33,828 bases of DNA from an uncultured Oscillospiraceae bacterium (GTDB lineage: Bacteria; Bacillota; Clostridia; Oscillospirales; Oscillospiraceae): positions 1 through 33,828 of the forward strand of contig CANQDL010000008.1 of the NCBI GenBank assembly GCA_947591105.1. Direction: 5' to 3'. The first letter of the stretch is position 1, and each line of letters opens with the position of its first letter. Below the pieces are notes generated by a model, which was not told the origin of the DNA, made no database searches, and saw nothing but the letters and a program-made list of their open reading frames with translations. Shown here piece by piece: positions 7,080 through 15,303 of the stretch. The position numbers and the translations under genes are program-made.

Positions 7080-8966
7080 TTACGCGCCCATCTTTTCCTG
7101 CTGCTCGTATTGGAGCATATAGAGCCGGTAATAGCGGCCCCTCTGGTGAAGAAGCTGCTGGTGGGTGCCCTGCTCCTGGATCTGTCCGTGGGACAGCAGG
7201 ATGATATTGTCCGCGTGCTGGATGGTGGAGAGCCGGTGGGCCACGATGAGCATGGTGCCGATGTTCTTCATCCGTTCCAGAGAGTCCTGGATCAGGATCT
7301 CGGTCTCCGTGTCGATGTTGGCGGTGGCCTCGTCCAGGATCATCACCTCCGGCCGGTGGATGATGGTGCGGGCAAAGGAGAGCAGCTGCCGCTGTCCGGC
7401 GGAGAAGTTGTTGCCCCGCTCCCGCACGATCTCGTCCAGACCGCCGTCCAGCTTGTTGATGAAGTGGTCGGCGTTCACATACCGGCAGGCCTGCCAGATC
7501 TGCTCGTCGGTGAACTTCTCCTCCCGCAGCACGATATTGGAACGGATGGTGCCGGAGAACAGGAACACGTCCTGGAGCATCTGGCCGAAGTGCCTGCGCA
7601 GGGAGGCGATCTTGATATGTCGGATGTCGATGCCGTCGATGAGGATCTGCCCCTTCTGGATGTCGTAGTTGCGGCAGATCAGGGACAGAATGGTGCTCTT
7701 GCCGGAGCCGGTGGAGCCCACCAGGGCCACGGTCTGCTTGGGCATCACATGGAAGGATACCCCCTTGAGCACCCACTCCCCGGGGTTGTAGGCAAACCAC
7801 ACGTCCCGAAATTCGATCTCCCCCTCGATATGATCCAGCTCGATGGCGTCCGGCTCATCCACCAGTTCCGGCTCCATGTCGAACACCGCGAAGATCTTCT
7901 CCGCGGAGGCGAAGGCGGACTGAAGCATGTTGAACTGCTCTGCCAGCATCTGGATGGGGTCAAAAAACCGGGAGATATACAGGTAAAACGACACCATGGT
8001 GCCGCTGGTGATGGTCTGGCCCAGAAAGGAGCGGTTCTCGATGACGCCCCGGCTGCCCAGGTAGAACAGGCACATCACCGAGGAGATATAGAGCATATAC
8101 ACCATGGGCCGGAAGATGCCGAACACGTACATCTGCTGCTGGCGCGCCTTTTTCAGCTTTGTGCTCTTATCCAAAAACTCCGCCATCTTGGCCTGCTCCC
8201 GGTTGAACACCTGGGTGATCTTCACCCCGGACAGGTTCTCGGAAAGGTAGGTGTTGATGTCCGTGGTGCAGTCCTTCACCCGGCGGAAAGCCCGGCGGGT
8301 CAGCTTGCGGAAGATGTAGGTGAACAGCACCAGGAAGGGCATGAAGCACAGCACCATCAGCGTCAGGGCGTAGTTGAGCAGCAGCATGGCCCCCAGCACG
8401 CCCACCAGCATGAACACGTTCTTTATCATGTTCACCAGGATGTTGGTGAACATCATGGAGATGGCGTTGGTGTCGTTTGTCTCACGGGTGACCAGCTTTC
8501 CCACGGGGATGTTGTTCAGCTGCTCGTGGGAGAGGCTCTCGATGTGGGTGAACAGATCCTGCCGCAGGCTGGAGAGGATCTTCTGGCCCGTCTTTTGCAG
8601 GATGATGGACTGAAGATACATGCACACCATGCTCACGATCAGCATGGCCGCGTAGCCGCCTACCATCACGTACAGGCGCTTCAGCTCAAAGTCCGCCTTG
8701 ATGATCTCCTCGATGCTGCCCACCAAAATGGGAGACACCAGATCGTAGGCGATGGACAGAATCATGATGAAGAGCACCAGCAGAAAGCTCTTCCAGTAGG
8801 GTTTGGCGTACTTGGCCAGACGGGCCAGGATCTCCCCGTCCTTCATGTGCCGGTCGGCGCTGTACTGCTCCTTCAGGTGCTTGACATAGTTCCACAGCAG
8901 CACGAACAGAATGGCGAACACGCCGATGATGGCGCCCACGATCAAAATGGGCAGATACTCATGCAC
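7080..8966 (-). CDS. ABC exporter subunit (TMD-NBD fusion), multidrug-type, consensus Walker B
   Basis: 628 aa; GSTGSGKST, FSAGQRQLLSFART, VMILDEATANIDTETE; overlaps the end of the partner gene. Confidence 0.92.
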   Translation of the reverse strand: MHEYLPILIVGAIIGVFAILFVLLWNYVKHLKEQYSADRHMKDGEILARLAKYAKPYWKSFLLVLFIMILSIAYDLVSPILVGSIEEIIKADFELKRLYVMVGGYAAMLIVSMVCMYLQSIILQKTGQKILSSLRQDLFTHIESLSHEQLNNIPVGKLVTRETNDTNAISMMFTNILVNMIKNVFMLVGVLGAMLLLNYALTLMVLCFMPFLVLFTYIFRKLTRRAFRRVKDCTTDINTYLSENLSGVKITQVFNREQAKMAEFLDKSTKLKKARQQQMYVFGIFRPMVYMLYISSVMCLFYLGSRGVIENRSFLGQTITSGTMVSFYLYISRFFDPIQMLAEQFNMLQSAFASAEKIFAVFDMEPELVDEPDAIELDHIEGEIEFRDVWFAYNPGEWVLKGVSFHVMPKQTVALVGSTGSGKSTILSLICRNYDIQKGQILIDGIDIRHIKIASLRRHFGQMLQDVFLFSGTIRSNIVLREEKFTDEQIWQACRYVNADHFINKLDGGLDEIVRERGNNFSAGQRQLLSFARTIIHRPEVMILDEATANIDTETEILIQDSLERMKNIGTMLIVAHRLSTIQHADNIILLSHGQIQEQGTHQQLLHQRGRYYRLYMLQYEQQEKMGA

Positions 8967-10740
8967 TCAAACCGCCTCCTTCCTCTTCCAGCTTCTGCAG
9001 CTCCACCATATGGCGATAGGCCGGGCAGGTCTCTACCAGCCGGTCATGGGAGCCCACAGCCGCGACGCGGCCGTCCTCCAGATAGATGATCTTGTCCATC
9101 CGCTCGATGGTGGACACCCGGTGGGCGATGAGGATGGTGGTGCGGCCGGCCCGGGTGGCGGCCAGATTGTCCAAAATGGTCTTCTCCGTGGAGGTGTCCA
9201 CGGCGGAGACGGAATCGTCCAAGATCAGGATGGGCGCGTCCTTCATCAGCGCCCGGGCGATGGAGATGCGCTGCTTCTGTCCGCCGGAGACCGTCACGCC
9301 CCGCTCGCCCAGCACCGTCTCATACCCGGCGGAAAACTCCTGCACGTCCGCGTCCACGTCCGAGAGGATGCCCGCCTGGCGCACCCGCTCGCTGTCCGGC
9401 TCATCCACCCCGAAGCCGATGTTTCGGGCGATGGTGTCGGAGAACAGGAAGTTATCCTGGGGCACGTAGGCAATGGCGGCCCGCACGTCCCGGATGGCGA
9501 CGTCGTTCACGTCGTGGCCGTCCAAAAACACGGTGCCGTCCGGCACGTTGTAGGTACGCAGCAGCAGATCCACCAGGGTGGTCTTGCCGGAGCCGGTCTT
9601 GCCCACCAGACCCACGCTCTGGCCCGCCTCGATGGTCACGGACACGTCCGACAGCGCGTCGTACTCCCCGCCGGGATAGCGGAAGGTCAGGTCGCGGAAC
9701 TCGATCGTGCCCTGGACGTGGGGCAGCCGCTCCACGTCGGGCCGATCCATCACGTCCTGCTTGGCGTCCAGCAGCTCGGAGATGCGCTTGAGGGACGCCG
9801 TGCCCCGGCTGGTCATGTCGATGAGCTCCGACACGGCCATGATGGGCCACACCGTGGCGTTGAAGTAGCCGATGAACTCCATCAGCTGTCCGGCGTTGAA
9901 GGTGTCTCGGTAGACCAGATACCCGCCGTAGCCCAGTATGATGCAGATGACGCTCTCCACAAACAGCGTCACCAGGATATGCAGCAGCACCGAGGCCCGG
10001 GTGAAATCCACGTTGGCCTTCTCATTCTGCTTATTGAGCTTTTTGAAGGCCAGCAGCTCCTTGCCCTCCTTCACGAAGGCCTTGATGACCGCGATGCCGG
10101 AAAAGCTCTCCTGGGAGAAGTCGGACAAATCGGAAAACGCCTGCTGGCGGATGTCCCACTTCTTCATCATGTACCGGCCGATGACGGCGCTGGAGGCCAG
10201 CAGCAGCAGCATGGGGATCATGGCCAGGGCCGTCATGAGCTTATCCATCTGCCACATGCGCCATATGGCCATGCCGCCCAGAGCCAGCGCGTCGAACATC
10301 ATGAGAAGGCCGCTGCCGTAGCAGTCCTGCACCGTGTCCAGGTCGTTGGTGAACAGACTCATCAGATTGCCCACCTTATTGACCTGGTAGTACTGGCGGC
10401 TCAAGTCCTTGGCGTGGTCGAACATCTCCTCCCGCAGGTGGGCCTCCACCTTGATGGCCGCGCCAAAAAAGCACACGCGCCACAGAAACCGGCCCAGCAC
10501 GATCATCAGGATGATCCCCACCATGGGCATGCAGATCCGGTCAAGCAGAAAGTCCAGGTCAAAGGTGACCATCTGGCCGTCCACCAGCACCTGCCCCTCG
10601 TTGACGCCGTTGATGACCATCTGGTACAGGTTCGGGATGAGCAGCTGCAAATAGTCCACCGCAAACAGCGCCAGCAGCCCGAACAGCAGGCGGCCAGCGT
10701 ATTTGACGTAGTATCGGTTGATGTATTTGCCCAGTATCAT
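8959..10740 (-). CDS. ABC exporter subunit (TMD-NBD fusion), partner with degenerate Walker B
   Basis: GKTGSGKTT, VSGGQKQRISIARAL, ILILDDSVSAVDTSTE; start set at MILGKYINRYY after AAGGAG. Confidence 0.92.
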   Translation of the reverse strand: MILGKYINRYYVKYAGRLLFGLLALFAVDYLQLLIPNLYQMVINGVNEGQVLVDGQMVTFDLDFLLDRICMPMVGIILMIVLGRFLWRVCFFGAAIKVEAHLREEMFDHAKDLSRQYYQVNKVGNLMSLFTNDLDTVQDCYGSGLLMMFDALALGGMAIWRMWQMDKLMTALAMIPMLLLLASSAVIGRYMMKKWDIRQQAFSDLSDFSQESFSGIAVIKAFVKEGKELLAFKKLNKQNEKANVDFTRASVLLHILVTLFVESVICIILGYGGYLVYRDTFNAGQLMEFIGYFNATVWPIMAVSELIDMTSRGTASLKRISELLDAKQDVMDRPDVERLPHVQGTIEFRDLTFRYPGGEYDALSDVSVTIEAGQSVGLVGKTGSGKTTLVDLLLRTYNVPDGTVFLDGHDVNDVAIRDVRAAIAYVPQDNFLFSDTIARNIGFGVDEPDSERVRQAGILSDVDADVQEFSAGYETVLGERGVTVSGGQKQRISIARALMKDAPILILDDSVSAVDTSTEKTILDNLAATRAGRTTILIAHRVSTIERMDKIIYLEDGRVAAVGSHDRLVETCPAYRHMVELQKLEEEGGGLSA

Positions 10741-10781
10741 GTATCTTGCTCCTTGCAGGAAGGTTTGTCGCACAAATTTGG

Positions 10782-10810
10782 ATTATAACATACAGAATAT
10801 AAGAAAACAA
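10782..10810 (-). promoter_or_regulatory. Promoter for the ABC exporter operon
   Basis: Minus strand TTGTTT - 17 nt - TATAAT, with start codon at 10740. Confidence 0.65.
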
Positions 10811-10843
10811 GAAGGAAGAGCGCTTTTTTCACGCTCTTCCTTC
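10805..10843 (-). terminator. Terminator downstream of the DegV-family gene
   Basis: Perfect 12-bp stem GAAGGAAGAGCG / CGCTCTTCCTTC (10811-10843), minus-strand tail TTGTTTTCTT. Confidence 0.8.
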
Positions 10844-10861
10844 AATTTCTTTCAATCTTTT

Positions 10862-11728
10862 TCAGATCTCGACGACCCGGCTGCATCCCAGGGCAATGGC
10901 GCCCTTGCCGATGTGGCAGGCCACGCTCAGGGACAGGGGATCTGCGCCCAGCAGCGGCACGTCGGGAAAACGCTCCCGGATCTGCTGCGACCAGTCCTCC
11001 GCCTCCTCCTTTGAGCAGGTGTACGCCGCCCAAAGATGCACCTTGTGTCCGGCAAAGCGCTCCCGGATGTCCTTTTCCATGGCGTCCAGCATTTTCAGCC
11101 GGGCGGCCTTCATCCCCCGCACCTTGGCAAAGGCGTCCAGCTTCTCCCCCTGGATGGTCAGCACGGGCTTGATGTTCAGCACCGCACCCAGCGCCGCCCC
11201 GGCCGGAGTCACCCGGCCGCCCTTTTTCAGGTACTTGAGGGTGTCCACCGTGATATAGATGCTGGACTGCAGCTTCTCCCGCATGAGCACGTCCACGATC
11301 TGCTGGGCGCTCATGCCCTTGTCCGCCATCTCAAGCGCGTCCAGCACCGCCTGGCGCTGGGTGATGGAGATCCGCTGGTTGTCCACCACAAACACACGCC
11401 CGGCATAAGGATCGTCCTCCGCCAGAGCCAGGGCCGTCTCACAGGAGGCGGAAAGGCCGCTGGACATGGGGATGTAGATCACCTGGTCGTATTGCTCCAA
11501 AAGGCCGTCCCACAGGTCGGTCACGTCCCCCGGCGCGGGCTGGGATGTGGACACGTCTCCGCCCCCGTCCAGCTTCTCGTAAAACGCCTGCTGGGTCAGG
11601 GTCACGTCCTCGTAATAGAGCTCTCCGTCGATAAAAAAGGGCATGGGCAGCACATGAATGCCCATCTGCCGGGCCAGGGCCTGGGTAATGCCGCTGTTGC
11701 TGTCCGTGGCCACCGCGATCTTGCTCAT
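10862..11728 (-). CDS. DegV-family fatty-acid-binding protein
   Basis: MSKIAVATDSNSGITQALARQMGIHVLPMPFFIDGELYYEDVTLT; TSQPAPGDV; KYLKKGGRVTPAGAALGAVLNIKPVL. Start at 11728 after GGGGAGGTGCGGAT. Confidence 0.92.
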   Translation of the reverse strand: MSKIAVATDSNSGITQALARQMGIHVLPMPFFIDGELYYEDVTLTQQAFYEKLDGGGDVSTSQPAPGDVTDLWDGLLEQYDQVIYIPMSSGLSASCETALALAEDDPYAGRVFVVDNQRISITQRQAVLDALEMADKGMSAQQIVDVLMREKLQSSIYITVDTLKYLKKGGRVTPAGAALGAVLNIKPVLTIQGEKLDAFAKVRGMKAARLKMLDAMEKDIRERFAGHKVHLWAAYTCSKEEAEDWSQQIRERFPDVPLLGADPLSLSVACHIGKGAIALGCSRVVEI

Positions 11729-11745
11729 ATCCGCACCTCCCCTGT

Positions 11746-11759
11746 ATTGGCCGGCCAAT
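11746..11759. promoter_or_regulatory. 14-bp perfect palindrome ATTGGCCGGCCAAT at the degV promoter, candidate operator
   Basis: Exact palindrome overlapping the 3' end of the -10 and the predicted transcription start. Confidence 0.45.
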
Positions 11760-11786
11760 TATATCAAATTCTGGATGGAAACGCAA
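11758..11786 (-). promoter_or_regulatory. Promoter for the DegV-family gene
   Basis: Minus strand TTGCGT - 17 nt - TATAAT. Confidence 0.7.
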
Positions 11787-11901
11787 TGGTGTATACGCAC
11801 CAAGGCAGACCGCCTCCGCCTGTCGATTTCCGGCAGATATGCCAACTTGCCAACGCCTGTTTTCTTCGGTCACTCTCCATCCTCTTGCGGAAACGGCAAG
11901 A

Positions 11902-11930
11902 TTGCGTTTTTTCCCATTCGGGGGTATACT
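11902..11930 (+). promoter_or_regulatory. Promoter for bile salt hydrolase gene
   Basis: TTGCGT - 17 nt - TATACT, 31 nt upstream of the start codon at 11961. Confidence 0.6.
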
Positions 11931-11960
11931 GGGGAAAAATGAAGCACGGAGGATGCCAGC

Positions 11961-12929
11961 ATGTGTACAGCCGCGACCTACAAGACAAAAGACCACTATT
12001 TCGGCAGGAACCTGGACTATGAGTTCTCCTTCCAGGAGGTGGTGACCGTCACCCCCCGGAATTACCCCTTCGTCTTTCGGCGGATGGGCCGGATGGACAG
12101 CCACTACGCCATGATCGGCATGGCCAATGTGCAGGACTATCCCCTGTATTTTGACGCCACCAACGAGAAGGGGCTGAGCATGGCGGGGCTCAACTTCCCC
12201 GGCAACGCGGACTACAAGCCCGAGGCCGCCGGCAAGGACAACGTGGCCTCCTTTGAGTTCATTCCCTGGATCTTGTGCCAGTGCACCGACGTGGCCCAGG
12301 CCCGGGCGCTGCTGGAGCGGATGAATCTGTGGAGCGAGCCCTTCAGCGAGCAGATGCCGCCTTCCCCCCTGCACTGGATGATCTCGGACGGGGAGCAGAG
12401 CATCGTGGTCGAGTCGGTAAAGGACGGTCTGAAGGTCTACGATAACCCGGTGGGCGTGCTGACAAACAACCCCACCTTCGACTACCACATGACGAATCTG
12501 GCCAACTACATGAACGTGACCAGCGACATCGCGGTGGATCGCTTCTCCAAGAACCTCCCCCTCTCCGCCTACAGCCGGGGCATGGGCGGCATCGGCCTGC
12601 CGGGGGATCTTTCCAGCGCCTCCCGATTCGTGAAGGCGGCCTTCACCCGGCTCAACTCCCTGTCCGGGGACAGCGAGTCGGAGAGCGTGAGCCAGTTTTT
12701 CCACATCCTCGGCTCCGTGGCCCAGCAGCGGGGCTGCTGCCAGGTGCCCGGCGGATATGAGTACACCCTCTACTCCTCCTGCTGCAACACGGACAAGGGC
12801 ATATATTACTACACCACCTATGAGAACAGCCAGCTGACAGCGGTGGATATGCACCGGGCGGATCTGGACGGCGCGTCGCTTTGCTGCTATCCTCTCGTCC
12901 GCGGCCAGCATATCCTGCGCCAGAACTGA
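11961..12929 (+). CDS. bsh: Bile salt hydrolase / choloylglycine hydrolase (Ntn, linear amide C-N hydrolase)
   Basis: MCTAATYKTKDHYFGRNLDYE (Cys2, Arg, Asp), GLSMAGLNFPGNADY, SPLHWMISD, NPVGVLTNNPTFDY, YSRGMGGIGLPGDLSSASRFVKAAF, SSCCNTDKGIYYYTTYENSQ. Confidence 0.92.
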   Translation: MCTAATYKTKDHYFGRNLDYEFSFQEVVTVTPRNYPFVFRRMGRMDSHYAMIGMANVQDYPLYFDATNEKGLSMAGLNFPGNADYKPEAAGKDNVASFEFIPWILCQCTDVAQARALLERMNLWSEPFSEQMPPSPLHWMISDGEQSIVVESVKDGLKVYDNPVGVLTNNPTFDYHMTNLANYMNVTSDIAVDRFSKNLPLSAYSRGMGGIGLPGDLSSASRFVKAAFTRLNSLSGDSESESVSQFFHILGSVAQQRGCCQVPGGYEYTLYSSCCNTDKGIYYYTTYENSQLTAVDMHRADLDGASLCCYPLVRGQHILRQN

Positions 12930-12943
12930 AGGAGGCGGGCCGC

Positions 12944-13477
12944 ATGAAGTGGCTTATCGCCTCCGATCTGCACGGATCGGTGCGCTGGTGCAAAAAGCTC
13001 CTGGAGGCATATGACCGGGAGGGCGCCCAGCGGCTGCTGCTGTTGGGGGACATCCTCAACCACGGCGACGCGGCGGACGCGGACGCCGTGGCGGCGCTGC
13101 TCAACCCCCTGGCCGGCTCCATTCTGGCCGTCCGGGGCAACTGCGACACGCCTCGGGACGAGGCACGGCTGGCCTTTCCCATCACGGATCTATGCCGCGT
13201 CTTCCCCACCGGCAAGGGGCCCTTTCTCTTCGCCACCCACGGGCACGTGTACAACGACGTCTCCCTGCCTGAGGGGATGCAGCCGGGGGATATCCTCCTG
13301 CAGGGCCACACCCACATCCCCGCCACGGAGAGGCGCAGCAGCTTTCTCCGGTTCAATCCCGGCTCCATCGCCCAGCCCCGCTATGGCACGCCCCACGGCT
13401 ACATGACCATGGAGGACGGATTGTTCCTGTGGAAATCCGCTGAAGACGGCGGGGAATACAGACGGTACGCCCTCTGA
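12944..13477 (+). CDS. yfcE: YfcE-like metallophosphodiesterase
   Basis: MKWLIASDLHGS, LLLLGDILNHGDAAD, VRGNCDTPRD, FATHGHVYND, LLQGHTHIP, FNPGSIAQPR. Confidence 0.9.
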   Translation: MKWLIASDLHGSVRWCKKLLEAYDREGAQRLLLLGDILNHGDAADADAVAALLNPLAGSILAVRGNCDTPRDEARLAFPITDLCRVFPTGKGPFLFATHGHVYNDVSLPEGMQPGDILLQGHTHIPATERRSSFLRFNPGSIAQPRYGTPHGYMTMEDGLFLWKSAEDGGEYRRYAL

Positions 13478-13498
13478 TCTTCCCGCTTTGAAAAGTAT

Positions 13499-13537
13499 AA
13501 AACCCTGCCGGAGGCAAATGCCTCCGGCAGGGTTTTT
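13499..13537. terminator. Bidirectional terminator between convergent yfcE and MBL gene
   Basis: AAAACCCTGCCGGAGGC / GCCTCCGGCAGGGTTTT near-perfect stem with A/T-rich flanks. Confidence 0.88.
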
Positions 13538-13590
13538 GCGTCGGTTCAGAACTGCCAGCACGCAGGCCCGGGTCGATGCGGGCGCGCGCT

Positions 13591-15216
13591 TTACTTTTTC
13601 TGGGCCCAGCCGGCCCACTTGTCCGCAAGGGAGTTGATCTGGCCGGTGAACTTGGCGATCTCCTTGTTGGGGATCTCCTTGCACGCCCGGGCCAGCTCCG
13701 CCAGACGGGCGCAGGCGGCCAGCAGTCCGTCAAACACGTTGTCGTTGCGGGCCTGCTTGGAGGTCTTTTTCACCACCGGCACGCCCTCGGTGACCTCTGT
13801 GAACTGGCCGGCAATCAGATCGAACACCGTGCCGGAATAGGGGGCGGCGGTCTCAAAGCCGTACTCGTCGTGCAGGCAGGCGGCATAGCTCTGGCACACC
13901 GCGTCCTCCCCGTGGTTGACAAACACCAGCCGGGGCTTTTTCTTGAAGGCGGTGATCCACTTGATGAGCCCGTCCTTGTCGGCGTGGCCGCTCTTTCCGG
14001 GGAAGAAGCAGATCTCCGCGTTCACGGCCACCTCCTCGCCGAAGAGGCTGATCTTTTTCGCCCCGTCCAGTATGGCCCGTCCGGTGGTGCCCGCCGCCTG
14101 ATAGCCCACGAACAGCACCGTGCACTCGCTGCGCCACAGGTTGTGCTTCAGGTGGTGACGGATGCGCCCGGCCTCGCACATGCCGCTGGCGGAGATGATC
14201 ACCTTGGGCTCCTTGTCGAAGTTGATCTGCTTGGACTCCTCGCTGGACACGGACACGTTCAGCCCCGGGAACACCAGGGGGTTGACGCCCTCGTCCAGCA
14301 GGGCCTGGGTCTCCGGGTCAAAGTAGACCCGGTCGCACTGCAGGAAGATGCCGGTGGCCTCGTTGGCCAGGGGGCTGTCCACGTACACCGGGAAGTCCCC
14401 GTGGCCGGTGACCATACCCTCCAGCTTGATCTGGCGGATGAAGTACAGCATCTCCTGGGTGCGCCCCACGGCAAAGGAGGGGATCACCAGGTTGCCGCCC
14501 CGATCCAGCGTGCGCTGGATGCAGTCGGCCAGAAACTGCACGTTGTTTTGATCCATCTTCTGGTGATACCGGTCGCCGTAGGTGGACTCGGTGATCACGT
14601 AGTCCGCGTCCGCGTCCGCCAGATACTTCGGGTCGTTGATGATGGGCTGGTTGACGTTGCCGATGTCCCCGCTGAACACCAGCTTTCTTGTGACGTCCTG
14701 CTCGGTGAGCCAGATCTCGATGCTGCCGGAGCCCATCAGATGGCCGGCGTCGGTAAAGCGGATGAACACGTTCTCCGCGATATGCACCTGCTCGCCGTAC
14801 TCGCAGGGGCGCAGGTGCCCGATGGCAGCCTCCGCGTCCTCCATGGAATACACCGGCTCCACCGGCGGGCCGCCGGCCCGCTTGGACTTGCGGCTCTTCC
14901 ACTCCGCGTCCGATTCCTGGATATGGGCGCAGTCACGCAGCATGATCTCGCACAGGTGGCACGTGGCCCCCGTGGCATAGATGGGGCCGGAATAGCCCCG
15001 CTTGTACAGCAGCGGCAGATTGCCGGAGTGGTCGATGTGGGCGTGGGTCAGCAGCACAAAATCCAGTTTGCCCGCCTCTACAGGGATATCCTGGTTGACG
15101 AACACGTCCGCCCCCTGCTCCATGCCGCAGTCCACCAGACCGTAGACGCCCCCCACCTCGATGAGGGTGCAGCTGCCGGTCACCTCATGGGTCGCTCCCA
15201 GAAATGTCAGTTTCAT
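13591..15216 (-). CDS. MBL-fold/beta-CASP RNA-processing-type metallohydrolase
   Basis: MKLTFLGATHEVTGSCTLIEVGGVYGLVDCGMEQG, LTHAHIDHSGNLP, FSGDIGN, GRTQEMLYFI, VIISASGMCEAGRIRHHLKHNLW, VNHGE. Confidence 0.9.
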   Translation of the reverse strand: MKLTFLGATHEVTGSCTLIEVGGVYGLVDCGMEQGADVFVNQDIPVEAGKLDFVLLTHAHIDHSGNLPLLYKRGYSGPIYATGATCHLCEIMLRDCAHIQESDAEWKSRKSKRAGGPPVEPVYSMEDAEAAIGHLRPCEYGEQVHIAENVFIRFTDAGHLMGSGSIEIWLTEQDVTRKLVFSGDIGNVNQPIINDPKYLADADADYVITESTYGDRYHQKMDQNNVQFLADCIQRTLDRGGNLVIPSFAVGRTQEMLYFIRQIKLEGMVTGHGDFPVYVDSPLANEATGIFLQCDRVYFDPETQALLDEGVNPLVFPGLNVSVSSEESKQINFDKEPKVIISASGMCEAGRIRHHLKHNLWRSECTVLFVGYQAAGTTGRAILDGAKKISLFGEEVAVNAEICFFPGKSGHADKDGLIKWITAFKKKPRLVFVNHGEDAVCQSYAACLHDEYGFETAAPYSGTVFDLIAGQFTEVTEGVPVVKKTSKQARNDNVFDGLLAACARLAELARACKEIPNKEIAKFTGQINSLADKWAGWAQKK

Positions 15217-15274
15217 ACGGGCCTGCGCTCCTTTCCGCAACGTGTGCTCCGGTGGTCAACTCTTTCTGCTGTCT

Positions 15275-15303
15275 ATTTTACGCCCCGTCAGCCCAGCCGT
15301 CAA
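15275..15303 (-). promoter_or_regulatory. Promoter for the MBL gene, overlapping the GH2 stop codon
   Basis: Minus strand TTGACG - 17 nt - TAAAAT. Confidence 0.6.

Noticed and set aside
7110-10788. Plus-strand ORFs of 659 and 625 aa opposite the ABC exporter genes
   Set aside because: Same antisense artefact; the minus strand has complete ABC motifs and ribosome sites.
11788-11801. GGTGTATACGCACC upstream of degV/bsh as an operator
   Set aside because: Only 10 of 14 positions are symmetric; weaker than the adjacent perfect palindrome.
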